Source of the DNA: Microbulbifer guangxiensis
Lineage (GTDB): Bacteria > Pseudomonadota > Gammaproteobacteria > Pseudomonadales > Cellvibrionaceae
Assembly (NCBI RefSeq): GCF_021729075.1
Contig: NZ_JAJSAQ010000002.1
Coordinates: 1 to 64,000 of the forward strand
DNA: 64,000 nucleotides
Direction of reading: 5' to 3'
Shown here: positions 1 to 7,908 of the stretch, piece by piece
Numbering within the stretch: the stretch's first letter is position 1
How the letters are laid out: each line of letters begins with the position of its first letter
Translations under genes and position numbers: made by a program
The notes under the pieces: model-generated
The model's input: the letters and a program-made list of their open reading frames with translations, nothing else
Database searches by the model: none
Told to the model about the DNA's origin: nothing

Positions 1-15
1 TCGTGAGGGGCGCGC

Positions 16-43
16 ATTATAGCGAACCGCCTCTCCGCAGCAA
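16..43 (-). promoter_or_regulatory. Stable-RNA-type promoter, copy 1 (points off left edge)
   Basis: Read on the minus strand, a -35 TTGCTG (38-43) is separated by 16 bp from a perfect -10 TATAAT (16-21), followed at once by a G+C-rich GCGCGCC discriminator. That discriminator is typical of growth-rate-regulated rRNA and tRNA promoters. The 16 bases at 10-25 recur exactly at 157-172. The gene it drives would lie to the left of the window, probably another tRNA or stable RNA (inferred). Confidence 0.6.
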
Positions 44-162
44 GCCTTTTTTGCAGGCTTTTTTCAGTGCCGAAACCACTGCCCGAAGGCACCCAGTTCC
101 GAACTGAAGGACTCGCGGGAGCCCTGTGCGGAGCCGCTTGTGGCTCCGTCGAAGTGGCGCGC

Positions 163-190
163 ATTATAGCGAGCCCCTCCCCCTCCGCAA
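163..190 (-). promoter_or_regulatory. Stable-RNA-type promoter, copy 2
   Basis: On the minus strand, -35 TTGCGG (185-190), a 16-bp spacer, -10 TATAAT (163-168) and a GCGCGCC discriminator. Spacing and the 16-base core match the copy at 16-43. It lies downstream of the tRNA-Ser terminator, so it starts a separate transcript. That transcript would cross about 110 bases with no recognisable gene, including a small stem at 128-147, before meeting the second promoter. Confidence 0.6.
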
Positions 191-260
191 GCGCTTTTTG
201 TAAATTTTTTACCAAGCGTTTTCAGAGGGCTGGCCAACCGGATATCACCGGTTTCAGGCC

Positions 261-292
261 AAAAAAAACACCCTCTCATCGAGAGGGTGTTT
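261..292 (-). terminator. Rho-independent terminator of tRNA-Ser
   Basis: A 12-bp perfect stem (266-277 with 281-292) with a 3-base loop is followed on the minus strand by a run of U residues (A-run at 261-268). It begins six bases after the CCA end of the tRNA. Confidence 0.85.
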
Positions 293-297
293 CTATA

Positions 298-387
298 TGG
301 CGGTGAGAGAGGGATTCGAACCCTCGATGAGTGTTAACCCATACGCCCTTAGCAGGGGCGCGCCTTCAGCCACTCGGCCATCTCACC
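298..387 (-). tRNA. tRNA-Ser(GCU)
   Basis: The minus strand folds as a class II tRNA. The acceptor 5' strand GGTGAGA (381-387) pairs with TCTCACC (302-308). The anticodon loop reads CTGCTAA, giving anticodon GCU, and there is a long variable arm and a GGTTCGAATCC T-arm. Discriminator G and CCA (298-300) are encoded. The 5' leader carries a 9-bp hairpin (402-410 with 430-438) that could take part in processing. A dedicated promoter lies at 467-494 and a terminator at 261-292, so the tRNA appears to be transcribed alone. Its position beside csrA and lysC is conserved in pseudomonad-like gammaproteobacteria. Confidence 0.96.
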
Positions 388-466
388 TTGTAAACTTTTC
401 AGGCTTCTTTGGGAGCCCGAACCTTTCTGAAAGAAGCCAGATGGCTGCCCTCCGAAAGAGAGCGGC

Positions 467-494
467 ATCATACCAACGGCGAGGCAAAAATCAA
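467..494 (-). promoter_or_regulatory. Promoter of tRNA-Ser
   Basis: Minus strand: -35 TTGATT (489-494), 16-bp spacer, -10 TATGAT (467-472), then a GCCGCTC discriminator. The architecture matches the two promoters at 16-43 and 163-190. The predicted start near 460 gives a leader of about 70 bases before the mature tRNA. Confidence 0.6.
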
Positions 495-598
495 TGGGGA
501 ATCAATAACTTTTTGCGTTTTCATGGGCGGCCGATCAAATCTTGAACGACCCGGTTTGGCGCCCCTTTCATCCGCGGTAAGGGAAAGCCAGAAACAGA

Positions 599-621
599 AA
601 AGGCCGGATTGACCGGCCTTT
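599..621 (-). terminator. Terminator downstream of csrA
   Basis: A 9-bp stem (599-607 with 613-621) with a 5-base loop, about 26 bases beyond the csrA stop. On the minus strand the stem ends in CCUUUU, a short U tract. Confidence 0.7.
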
Positions 622-647
622 TCATCCACTGCAGAACCCAGGGGCAA

Positions 648-842
648 TTACTCGCCGTCTCCGCCCTCCGCAGACTGCTTTTCACGCTGGATGCGCTGGT
701 AGATCTCCTCCCGGTGCACCGCAACTTCCTTGGGCGCGTTTACGCCGATCCGTACCTGATTCCCCTTGACGCCGAGAACGGTCACGGTGACGTTGTCACC
801 TACCATCAGCGTCTCGCCAATTCGGCGGGTCAAAATCAACAT
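648..842 (-). CDS. csrA: Carbon storage regulator CsrA/RsmA
   Basis: CsrA is a homodimeric RNA-binding protein that binds GGA motifs in mRNA leaders. It represses or activates translation and so controls carbon flux, motility and biofilm switching; small RNAs of the CsrB/RsmZ type titrate it. The 64-residue protein has the canonical start [10 protein letters not shown] and the RNA-contact residues L4 and R44 (in VHREEI). The ATG at 842 follows an AAGGAG site about ten bases upstream. It sits downstream of lysC and upstream of tRNA-Ser, the usual gammaproteobacterial position. A promoter at 960-987 and a terminator at 599-621 suggest a single-gene transcript. Identification is secure. Confidence 0.97.
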   Translation of the reverse strand: MLILTRRIGETLMVGDNVTVTVLGVKGNQVRIGVNAPKEVAVHREEIYQRIQREKQSAEGGDGE

Positions 843-959
843 TGGCTACTTCTCCTTGGTCATCCTGTGAGAGCGCAGCGGAACAATCCCATGGCTGCGC
901 TATTGGTCATCATAACCGGATGGCGGCGCGAAAAGGTCGAAACTGCCCATCTCCTATTC

Positions 960-987
960 ATTATTGACCAGCGGATCAAAATCTCAA
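960..987 (-). promoter_or_regulatory. Putative sigma70 promoter of csrA
   Basis: Minus strand: -35 TTGAGA (982-987) and -10 AATAAT (960-965), 16 bp apart, in the 228-base gap between lysC and csrA. The predicted leader is about 110 bases. No other feature is apparent in this gap except a short dyad (GACCA/TGGTC) at 1009-1026. Confidence 0.5.
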
Positions 988-1070
988 TAGGTCGGACTCT
1001 ACGCCAAATGACCAAATCGCTATGGTCAGGACACGCTCGCCTTCGTTCTGGTTATAGGGTTTTCCTGCGC

Positions 1071-2309
1071 CTATTGTGCTTTCCTGGGCTCAGAGAGCTC
1101 GAATTCGCTGTGCAGGGCCCGCACCGCAAGCTCCAGGTAGCGCTCATCGATGATCACCGAGATCTTGATTTCAGAGGTGGTGATCATCTGAATGTTGATG
1201 TTGTCCTCACCCAGCGCACTGAACATACGGCTCGCCACATTGGCGTGAGAGCGCATGCCAACACCGACGATTGAGACCTTGGCGATCTTGTCATCAGTCA
1301 CCACCTCCCTGGCACCCAGCTCGGCGGCCACCCGCTCCAGCACCTCCCGCGCCTTCTTCAGGTCGTTGCGGTGCACCGTGAAGGTGAAGTCGGTGGTGCC
1401 ATCGACAGCACTGATATTCTGGACGATCACGTCCACTTCGATATTTTCGGCACCAATCGGCGCGAGAATGCGACAGGCCACCCCCGGGTTGTCCGGCACA
1501 CCACGAATCGTCAGCTTTGCCTCGTCGCGGTTGAACGCGATTCCGGAAACGACTGGTTGCTCCATCTCGTTATCTTCCTCATCCAGACTGATCAGCGTGC
1601 CCTCACCTTCCTCAAAGGTGGAGAGCACCCGCAGGGGTACTTTGTACTTGCCGGCAAATTCAACCGCGCGAATCTGCAGCACCTTGGAACCGAGGCTGGC
1701 CATCTCCAGCATCTCTTCGAACGTAATGCGATCCAGGCGGCGCGCACTGTCCACTACCCTCGGATCGGTGGTGTAGACACCATCAACGTCGGTATAGATC
1801 TGGCACTCGGTCGCATCGAGAGCGGCAGCCAGGGCCACCCCGGTAGTGTCGGAGCCACCACGACCGAGCGTGGTGATGTTGCCGTCGCCATCCACCCCCT
1901 GGAAACCAGCCACGACCACCACCCGTCCGGCATCGAGGTCACGGCGCATGCGCTCCACGTCGATTTGCTGGATACGGGCCTTGGTATGGGCGTTGTCGGT
2001 AAGAATCTTGACCTGGCCGCCGGTGTAGGAACAGGCATCATAACCGCGCTTTTTCAGCGCCATGCTGAGGAGGGCGATGGTGACCTGCTCGCCAGTAGAC
2101 ACCAGCACATCCAGCTCCCGCGGATCGGGCCGCTCCTGGATCTGGTAGGCGAGATCGATCAGGCGGTTGGTCTCGCCGCTCATCGCGGAGAGCACGACCA
2201 CCATCTCATGTCCCTGGGCGCGAAAAGCTGCGACCTTGTCAGCGACTGCCTCAATACGCTCAATGGAGCCAACCGAGGTACCGCCGTATTTCTGGACAAA
2301 CAAACTCAT
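1071..2309 (-). CDS. lysC: Aspartokinase
   Basis: Phosphorylates L-aspartate to 4-phospho-aspartate, the first committed step toward lysine, threonine, methionine and diaminopimelate; cytoplasmic. The 412-residue protein opens with the amino-acid-kinase motif KYGGTSV (residues 7-13). It carries the TLGRGGSDT substrate loop and the TDVDGVYTTDPR segment, and ends in two ACT domains (from about residue 265) that usually bind lysine and/or threonine for feedback inhibition. Length and layout match the monofunctional proteobacterial enzyme rather than an aspartokinase-homoserine dehydrogenase fusion. No lysine riboswitch is recognisable upstream. It lies between alaS and csrA, as in Pseudomonas. 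Confidence 0.97.
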   Translation of the reverse strand: MSLFVQKYGGTSVGSIERIEAVADKVAAFRAQGHEMVVVLSAMSGETNRLIDLAYQIQERPDPRELDVLVSTGEQVTIALLSMALKKRGYDACSYTGGQVKILTDNAHTKARIQQIDVERMRRDLDAGRVVVVAGFQGVDGDGNITTLGRGGSDTTGVALAAALDATECQIYTDVDGVYTTDPRVVDSARRLDRITFEEMLEMASLGSKVLQIRAVEFAGKYKVPLRVLSTFEEGEGTLISLDEEDNEMEQPVVSGIAFNRDEAKLTIRGVPDNPGVACRILAPIGAENIEVDVIVQNISAVDGTTDFTFTVHRNDLKKAREVLERVAAELGAREVVTDDKIAKVSIVGVGMRSHANVASRMFSALGEDNINIQMITTSEIKISVIIDERYLELAVRALHSEFELSEPRKAQ

Positions 2310-2537
2310 GGATTTTTGTGTTTCCTTACTACCAACACGGCCAGGTGCCGCGTCGCTTGAGGTCCCGATCGGGATCCGAAGGAGACAATCGGATCCTGAC
2401 GCCCGCCTGGGCTTCGCTATTTCAGGCCACCGACCGAAACCGGGACCTTGCGGGCGCAGGGGTCCGCCGTAATGGCAGCTCCTGCAACACCCAATCAGCG
2501 CAAGTCGCGCACTAAATCACCAAAACATGGGGAAATC

Positions 2538-2567
2538 AACTTGGCAAATAGCATTATTTGCCAAGTT
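2538..2567. repeat. Perfect 13-bp inverted repeat between alaS and lysC
   Basis: Bases 2538-2550 and 2555-2567 are perfectly complementary around a 4-base loop, starting 12 bases past the alaS stop. It is placed like an alaS terminator, but neither side carries a real U tract. It could be an unusual terminator, an mRNA 3'-end stabiliser or a protein-binding dyad. The rest of 2310-2537 shows no gene or known riboswitch. Confidence 0.5.
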
Positions 2568-2579
2568 GGCCCAATTTAA

Positions 2580-5192
2580 CTAGTTGAGCTGCCCTTCGAG
2601 CCAGGCCGGCACCTCCTGGAGCATTCCCGGCAGGGCCGCCACATCGGTGCCTCCTCCCTGGGCCATGTCCGCACGGCCGCCGCCCTTGCCGCCAAGCTTG
2701 CCGGCAGCGAAACGCATCAGATCTCCCGCCGCCACCCGATCGGTAAGATCCTTGGTGACTGCAGCGACCAGCGCCACCTTCTCATCCGCCGGAGCCGCCA
2801 GCAGCACCACGCCGGAACCCAACTTGTTCTTCATCTGATCGGCGAGATCCCGCAGTGACTTGGGATCGGCCCCTTCCACGGACACCGCCAGCAGCTTCAC
2901 GCCGGTCACGTCCACCGCCTGGGAAGAAAGGTCACCACCAGCACCGCTGGCCAGCTTGGTCTTGAGCTGGGCAATCTCCTTTTCCAGCTTGCGGTTGTTG
3001 GCAAGCAGCTGCTCGACTTTGTCCGCCAGGGTATCCGGGCGGGTCTTCAGTAGCGTTGCCGCGTGCTCGAGGCGCTGCTGTGCTTCGTCAAACAGAGCCA
3101 ATGCATGCGCACCGGTAACAGCCTCGATTCGGCGCTGGCCGGAAGCAATGCCGCTCTCTGATACGATGCGAAGCAGTCCGATATCACCGGTGCGTGCAAC
3201 GTGGGTCCCACCGCAGAGCTCAACCGAGAAGGCATCGCCGCCCTCTTCACGACCCATGGACAGCACCCGGACCGTGTCGCCGTATTTCTCACCGAACAGC
3301 GCCATGGCGCCCTTGCGCTTGGCGGTCTCGATATCGGTTTCCTCGGTTTGCACCGGGGTGTTGGCACGGATCTGGGCGTTGACCAGCGCTTCGATCGCGT
3401 GCAGTTGCTTCGCGGTCACCGCTTCGGGGTTGGAAAAGTCGAAACGCAGACGCTCGGAATCCACCAGTGAGCCTTTCTGGGTCACATGCTCGCCCAGCAC
3501 CTTGCGCAGCGCCGCGTGCAGCAGGTGGGTAGCCGAGTGGTTCAGCGCTGTGGATTGACGGACATCCGCGGAGACCTCCGCCTCCACCGCATCGCCCACT
3601 GACAGCGCCCCCTGCAGCATCCTGCCGGTATGCAGGTGGTGCCCTGCCTGCTTGGTGCAATCCGCCACTTCGAAACGACCGATCTCCTGCTTCAGGTAGC
3701 CGCAGTCACCGACCTGGCCACCGGACTCAGCATAAAAGGGGGTCCGGTCCAGCACGATCGCGCCTTCTTCACCCTCTTCGAGTCGCTCCACCTGCTCTCC
3801 GTCTTTGACGATCGCCAGGACTTTGCCGCTGCCTCGGGTGGCTTCATAGCCCAGGAATTCGGTGCTTCCTTCCAGCTCGAGAGCACCGGTGTAATCCTGT
3901 TTGAACTTGCCGGCTGCCCGGGCACGCTCGCGCTGGGCCTCCATGGCTTCCTCGTACCCGGCCATGTCCAGGGAAAGGCCCCGCTCGCGGGCAATGTCCT
4001 GAGTCAGGTCGGTGGGAAACCCGTAGGTGTCATGCAGGGTGAATACCAGCTCACCGGGAATCTCACTGCCTTCCAGGCTCTCGAGCGCCTCCTCGAGCAA
4101 GGCCATGCCTTTGTCCAGGGTCTTGGCAAACTGCTCCTCCTCCTTGCGCAGGGCATTCTCGATAATGGACTGCTTCTCCCGCAGCTCCGGGTAAGCGTCA
4201 CCCATCTGCTGTGCCAGCGCATTGACGAGACGGAAGAAGAAGATCTCCTTGTGGCCAAGCTTGTGGCCGTGGCGAACCGCGCGGCGAATGATCCGGCGCA
4301 GCACGAAACCGCGGCCCTCATTGGAAGGCATCACGCCGTCGGCGATCAGGAAAGAGCAGGAACGGATATGGTCCGCGATTACCCGCAGGGATTTGTTCTC
4401 CAGGTCATCGCAGCCGACGATCTCACCGGCAGCTTTCAGCAGGGCCTGGAACAGGTCGATCTCATAATTGGAGTGGACCCCCTGCATCACTGCAGCAATA
4501 CGCTCGAGGCCCATGCCGGTATCGACTGACGGCTTCGGCAGCGGGTGCAGTTCACCATCAGCAGAGCGCTCGAACTGCATGAACACCAGGTTCCAGATCT
4601 CGATGTAGCGATCGAGATCGTCGTTGTCGGAGCCGGGCGGGCCACCGGGTACATCTTCCCCGTGATCGTAGAAAATCTCGGAGCTGGGACCACAGGGGCC
4701 GGTGTCGCCCATCTGCCAGAAGTTGTCTTCATCCAGACGGGAGAAACGCTCGGCACTTACGCCCACTTCCTTGAGCCAGATGTCCGCGGCTTCATCATCG
4801 CTGATATGCACCGTTACCCAGAGGCGCTCCTCGGGTAGCTGCAGTACTTTGGTCAGGAAGTTCCAGGCAAACTGAATGGCCTCGCGTTTGAAATAGTCCC
4901 CGAAGCTGAAGTTGCCCAGCATTTCAAAGAAAGTGTGATGACGCGCGGTATAGCCAACGTTCTCGAGATCGTTGTGCTTGCCACCGGCCCGCACACAGCG
5001 CTGGGAGCTGGCGGCGCGGCTGTAGGGGCGCTGCTCCTGGCCGAGGAAAACATCCTTGAACTGCACCATACCCGCGTTGGTAAACAGCAGGGTCGGATCA
5101 TTGCCGGGCACCAGTGAGCTTGAAGGCACGACGGTGTGACCCTGCTCGGCAAAGTATTTCAGAAAGGCTTCGCGTATCTCTGCGCTTTTCAT
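2580..5192 (-). CDS. alaS: Alanyl-tRNA synthetase
   Basis: Charges tRNA-Ala with alanine and edits misacylated seryl- and glycyl-tRNA-Ala; cytoplasmic. The start chosen is the ATG at 5192 ([10 protein letters not shown]), giving 870 residues, close to E. coli AlaS. The open frame extends 48 codons further upstream, but that segment has no AlaS character and overlaps the HIT gene leader. Visible: the class II catalytic core in the N-terminal half, the editing-domain zinc motifs HSATH and CGGTH, and the C-terminal DHHA1/C-Ala region with GGKGGGR. It lies between lysC and a HIT-family gene. Confidence 0.97.
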   Translation of the reverse strand: MKSAEIREAFLKYFAEQGHTVVPSSSLVPGNDPTLLFTNAGMVQFKDVFLGQEQRPYSRAASSQRCVRAGGKHNDLENVGYTARHHTFFEMLGNFSFGDYFKREAIQFAWNFLTKVLQLPEERLWVTVHISDDEAADIWLKEVGVSAERFSRLDEDNFWQMGDTGPCGPSSEIFYDHGEDVPGGPPGSDNDDLDRYIEIWNLVFMQFERSADGELHPLPKPSVDTGMGLERIAAVMQGVHSNYEIDLFQALLKAAGEIVGCDDLENKSLRVIADHIRSCSFLIADGVMPSNEGRGFVLRRIIRRAVRHGHKLGHKEIFFFRLVNALAQQMGDAYPELREKQSIIENALRKEEEQFAKTLDKGMALLEEALESLEGSEIPGELVFTLHDTYGFPTDLTQDIARERGLSLDMAGYEEAMEAQRERARAAGKFKQDYTGALELEGSTEFLGYEATRGSGKVLAIVKDGEQVERLEEGEEGAIVLDRTPFYAESGGQVGDCGYLKQEIGRFEVADCTKQAGHHLHTGRMLQGALSVGDAVEAEVSADVRQSTALNHSATHLLHAALRKVLGEHVTQKGSLVDSERLRFDFSNPEAVTAKQLHAIEALVNAQIRANTPVQTEETDIETAKRKGAMALFGEKYGDTVRVLSMGREEGGDAFSVELCGGTHVARTGDIGLLRIVSESGIASGQRRIEAVTGAHALALFDEAQQRLEHAATLLKTRPDTLADKVEQLLANNRKLEKEIAQLKTKLASGAGGDLSSQAVDVTGVKLLAVSVEGADPKSLRDLADQMKNKLGSGVVLLAAPADEKVALVAAVTKDLTDRVAAGDLMRFAAGKLGGKGGGRADMAQGGGTDVAALPGMLQEVPAWLEGQLN

Positions 5193-5253
5193 CCAGCGTA
5201 ATTCCAGCTCGTTAATAGAAAAATTTGAATGGGAATGGCCACCAGAATGGATC

Positions 5254-5601
5254 CTAGTCAGCCAGGTCCTGCTCACGCATCTTGCGGTTGGCGAGCAGGT
5301 GAATATGCATGTGGAAAACTGTCTGCCCGGCATCACGACCGTTGTTCATGACCAGGCGGTAACCCTCCAGCCCCAGCCTGCGCCCCATTTCCGAGGCTAC
5401 CCAGAGCAGGTGCCCCAGCAGCGGCCTGTCGTCGGCACTGGCATCGATCAGGCTGACCAGGGGCTTGCGGGGAATGATCAGCAGGTGTGTCGGGGCCTTG
5501 GGGGCCCGGTCCCGGATCACGATGCAATGCTCGTCCTCGAAGACCCGGTCAGCCTCTATCTCTCCGGCGATGATACGGCTGAAGACACTGGGCTCGGACA
5601 C
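5254..5601 (-). CDS. HIT-family nucleotide-binding protein
   Basis: A 115-residue histidine-triad protein of the HinT branch. Relatives hydrolyse purine nucleotide phosphoramidates and aminoacyl-adenylates. The signature HMHIHLL (His-x-His-x-His) lies near residue 97, and the conserved N-terminal segment with HCIVIRD is present. The actual substrate cannot be read from sequence. The gene starts three bases after the stop of the small Trm112-like gene and precedes alaS, so the three may be cotranscribed. A role in clearing adenylates next to a tRNA synthetase is attractive but only inferred. Confidence 0.9.
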   Translation of the reverse strand: MSEPSVFSRIIAGEIEADRVFEDEHCIVIRDRAPKAPTHLLIIPRKPLVSLIDASADDRPLLGHLLWVASEMGRRLGLEGYRLVMNNGRDAGQTVFHMHIHLLANRKMREQDLAD

Positions 5602-5604
5602 GGA

Positions 5605-5790
5605 CTATTTCTCCAGTTTTTCCTCGGTAGTCAGCGGACGGGCCTCGGACTCCAGCATGACGGGAATCCCGTCCCGGATCGGGTAGGCGAGCCCGCTGGC
5701 TTTGCAGACCAGCTCCTGGGTCTCTTCCTTATATTCCAACGGCGCCTTGCTGACCGGACAGACCAGCAGGCTGAGCAGTTTCTTGTCCAT
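5605..5790 (-). CDS. Trm112-like small protein (YcaR family)
   Basis: A 61-residue protein resembling E. coli YcaR. It has the [13 protein letters not shown] segment, a second Cys in ELVCKASG, and the family-typical [11 protein letters not shown] stretch. Eukaryotic Trm112 is a methyltransferase partner, while the bacterial role is unclear. In many relatives the first motif is CPxC; here it reads CPVS, so one predicted zinc ligand is missing. It is usually found near kdsB/lpxK in enterics, but here it precedes the HIT gene by three bases and probably shares its transcript. Confidence 0.85.
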   Translation of the reverse strand: MDKKLLSLLVCPVSKAPLEYKEETQELVCKASGLAYPIRDGIPVMLESEARPLTTEEKLEK

Positions 5791-5888
5791 CTACCCCAAC
5801 TCCACAAAGCGGCCACAGCGGCCGAAAATGACCGCGTATAGTACAACGGATATGCGCCGGTTTCACGACGGCCGGCTGTGGCTGGGCT

Positions 5889-6728
5889 TCAGGCTTCCCG
5901 GACAGTCTCCGAGACCGGTGCATGCGCGCGCAGGTGCTCCAGGATCCGGGTCATGGCCTCCCGGCCCTCAGCGGGCTCGTTCAGGAGCTCGTGGTAGGCA
6001 TCGGCATAGCGCAGAAGTTGCTTATCAGAACTGCCAAGATCGGTGAAAAATTGCTCGGAAGCGGCGCTATCCACGATCCGGTCCGCCAGCGGCAACAACA
6101 TCAGACAGGGAAGCTCGATCTGGCCCGCCGACGCCAGCACTGCCGTCCGCTCACGCCGGAAAGCTAGGAACCAGCCCGGGGTTATTCGCCGATGCACCAG
6201 GGGATCCCGCAGATACTCGTCGATGACTGACGGATCATGGCTCAGCCAGCGGGGATTCACGCGGTTGGGCAGAGGGAGCGAGGGCAACCAGCGCCCCAAC
6301 AACCGGGTTGCCGCCAACTCGACCCCAGCCGGCTCTGCACCGCCACGAAAAGCCGGTGCCGACAAGAGCAGACTTTCCACCCCGCCAAACCGCTGTACAC
6401 AGCCACAGGCAATAAGCCCGCCCATGCTGTGACCGAGGAGGTGGATGGGGCGACCGGGGTTGTCCCGACGCACCAGGCGGATAAAGTCGTGAAGATGGGT
6501 GCTGTAACGGGCGAAGTCATCGATATGCCCTCGCCTGCCCGGTGACAGGCCGTGGCCGATATGGTCCAGCGCGTAAACACTGAAGCCGTTGCGATTGAGT
6601 TCTGACGCAAACTGCCGATAACGGCCGCTGTGCTCACCCAGGCCATGAGCGACAACCACGACCCCCAGGGCACCCTCCACCCACCAGCGGCGGAAGTGCA
6701 ACTGATCTCCTCGGGAAAGAAACTGCAT
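5889..6728 (-). CDS. Alpha/beta hydrolase (monoacylglycerol lipase/S33-like)
   Basis: A 279-residue hydrolase of the serine-aminopeptidase S33/monoglyceride-lipase type. Visible triad: the nucleophile elbow GHSMGG, an acid in PLADRIVD and a His in DAYHELL; HGLGEHSGRY provides the oxyanion-hole HG. Such proteins act as lysophospholipases or monoacylglycerol lipases; the substrate is not determinable here. The start taken is the ATG at 6728, preceded by a purine-rich GAGAGGGGGT site; an in-frame ATG at 6794 would add 22 atypical residues. No signal peptide is apparent. It lies 108 bases downstream of the aldolase gene in the same direction. Confidence 0.85.
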   Translation of the reverse strand: MQFLSRGDQLHFRRWWVEGALGVVVVAHGLGEHSGRYRQFASELNRNGFSVYALDHIGHGLSPGRRGHIDDFARYSTHLHDFIRLVRRDNPGRPIHLLGHSMGGLIACGCVQRFGGVESLLLSAPAFRGGAEPAGVELAATRLLGRWLPSLPLPNRVNPRWLSHDPSVIDEYLRDPLVHRRITPGWFLAFRRERTAVLASAGQIELPCLMLLPLADRIVDSAASEQFFTDLGSSDKQLLRYADAYHELLNEPAEGREAMTRILEHLRAHAPVSETVREA

Positions 6729-6836
6729 CCCTACCCCCTCTCTTTTCGCTGTTGTAATTCCTGGGGTGACGGCGCTCTCTCTGAACCGCGTCACCCCATC
6801 GACCGCTGGTTACCAGGGCCTTTCGTTATTGTTCTT

Positions 6837-7862
6837 TTATCCGGCTGCGGCGGACTCCAACCCCTCACTGTAATCCCCCTGCATCGCCAGGTGATTCAGG
6901 CGCGCCCGCTTCAGGAGCGCCTCCTGCGCCTGATGGCGCTGCCCTGTATCCCCGGACCAGGCATGTAGCGCGGGCTCCTGCAGCGCGCGACCATAGGAGA
7001 AACTGAGCTGCCATGGGGCCTGCCACATCTGGTTGAGGGCATTGAGGTTGGCTGTTGCCTCCTCCGGGCCCTGCCCTCCCGAGAGGAAGTTGATACTGGG
7101 TACCGCCGCTGGAACGGCCCGGCGTAGGGCCCGCATGGTGTACTCGGCCACCTGCTGTGGGGGCGCCTTGGCGCACTCGCTGCCGGGCGTGACCATGCTC
7201 GGCTTGAGGAGCATCAATTCCAGCACCACCCCGTGGTGATGGAGCGCATGGAAGACGGTTTCCCAGACCTGCTCATTGACCTCCGCACTGCGTTCGATGC
7301 TGTGGTCACCGTCCATCAAAACCTCGGGTTCCACGATTGGCACCACCCCGCAGGACTGGCAAACCGCAGCGTAGCGCGCCAGCATTTCCGCATTGGCGGT
7401 CACCCCTAGCGGTGTGGGGTTGGCGGGGCTGATGGGGTAGACCTCGCGCCATTTGGCAAACCGGGCGCCCTGCTCTTTATAACCCCGGAGTCGCTCCGCC
7501 AGGCCGTCCAGCCCGTATGTGATCATATCCCCGGGGGCGCCGGGGAGCGGCCCCTTCCCCTTGTCCACCTTGATACCGGGAACGATACCCGCGTTTGCCG
7601 CCACCTCGGGCAGCGGTGTGCCGCTGTCATCCTTCTGGCCCAGGGTCTCTTCGAACAGGATCACGCCACTGACGTACTGGCCCAAACCCTCCGCAGACAG
7701 CAACAGGCTGCGGTAGAAACGCCGGTGTTCCTCGGTGGACTCGACGCCGACCGACTGGAAACGCTTGGCAATGGTGCCGCTGCTCTCATCCGCCGCCAGT
7801 ACCCCGCGTCGGCCATCGACCATGTCCGCGATCGTCGCCTGCAATTCTTCATTTACCGACAT
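6837..7862 (-). CDS. Class I fructose-bisphosphate aldolase
   Basis: Cleaves fructose-1,6-bisphosphate to dihydroxyacetone phosphate and glyceraldehyde-3-phosphate through a Schiff base, in glycolysis and gluconeogenesis. The 341-residue protein is the eukaryote-like class I form. It has GVLAADESSGT near the N-terminus, VEPEVLMDGDH, and the Schiff-base Lys in LMLLKPSMV. It is not the metal-dependent class II enzyme nor the archaeal-type FbaB. The neighbouring glpK feeds the same triose-phosphate pool through glycerol-3-phosphate; only 46 bases separate them, so they may form one unit. Confidence 0.95.
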   Translation of the reverse strand: MSVNEELQATIADMVDGRRGVLAADESSGTIAKRFQSVGVESTEEHRRFYRSLLLSAEGLGQYVSGVILFEETLGQKDDSGTPLPEVAANAGIVPGIKVDKGKGPLPGAPGDMITYGLDGLAERLRGYKEQGARFAKWREVYPISPANPTPLGVTANAEMLARYAAVCQSCGVVPIVEPEVLMDGDHSIERSAEVNEQVWETVFHALHHHGVVLELMLLKPSMVTPGSECAKAPPQQVAEYTMRALRRAVPAAVPSINFLSGGQGPEEATANLNALNQMWQAPWQLSFSYGRALQEPALHAWSGDTGQRHQAQEALLKRARLNHLAMQGDYSEGLESAAAG

Positions 7863-7908
7863 CTTCGTCCCTCCTGTTCAAGCCTGAACAGAGGATAGGC
7901 CTTCCAGT

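Noticed and set aside
1371..2360. 329-codon plus-strand open frame opposite lysC
   Set aside because: Antisense shadow; lysC on the other strand has all catalytic motifs.
2310..2537. Possible lysine riboswitch upstream of lysC
   Set aside because: The region is too short and shows none of the conserved core sequence or helices I would expect.
5193..5336. 48-codon N-terminal extension of AlaS
   Set aside because: Overlaps the HIT gene in another frame and does not resemble AlaS; the ATG at 5192 gives the canonical start.
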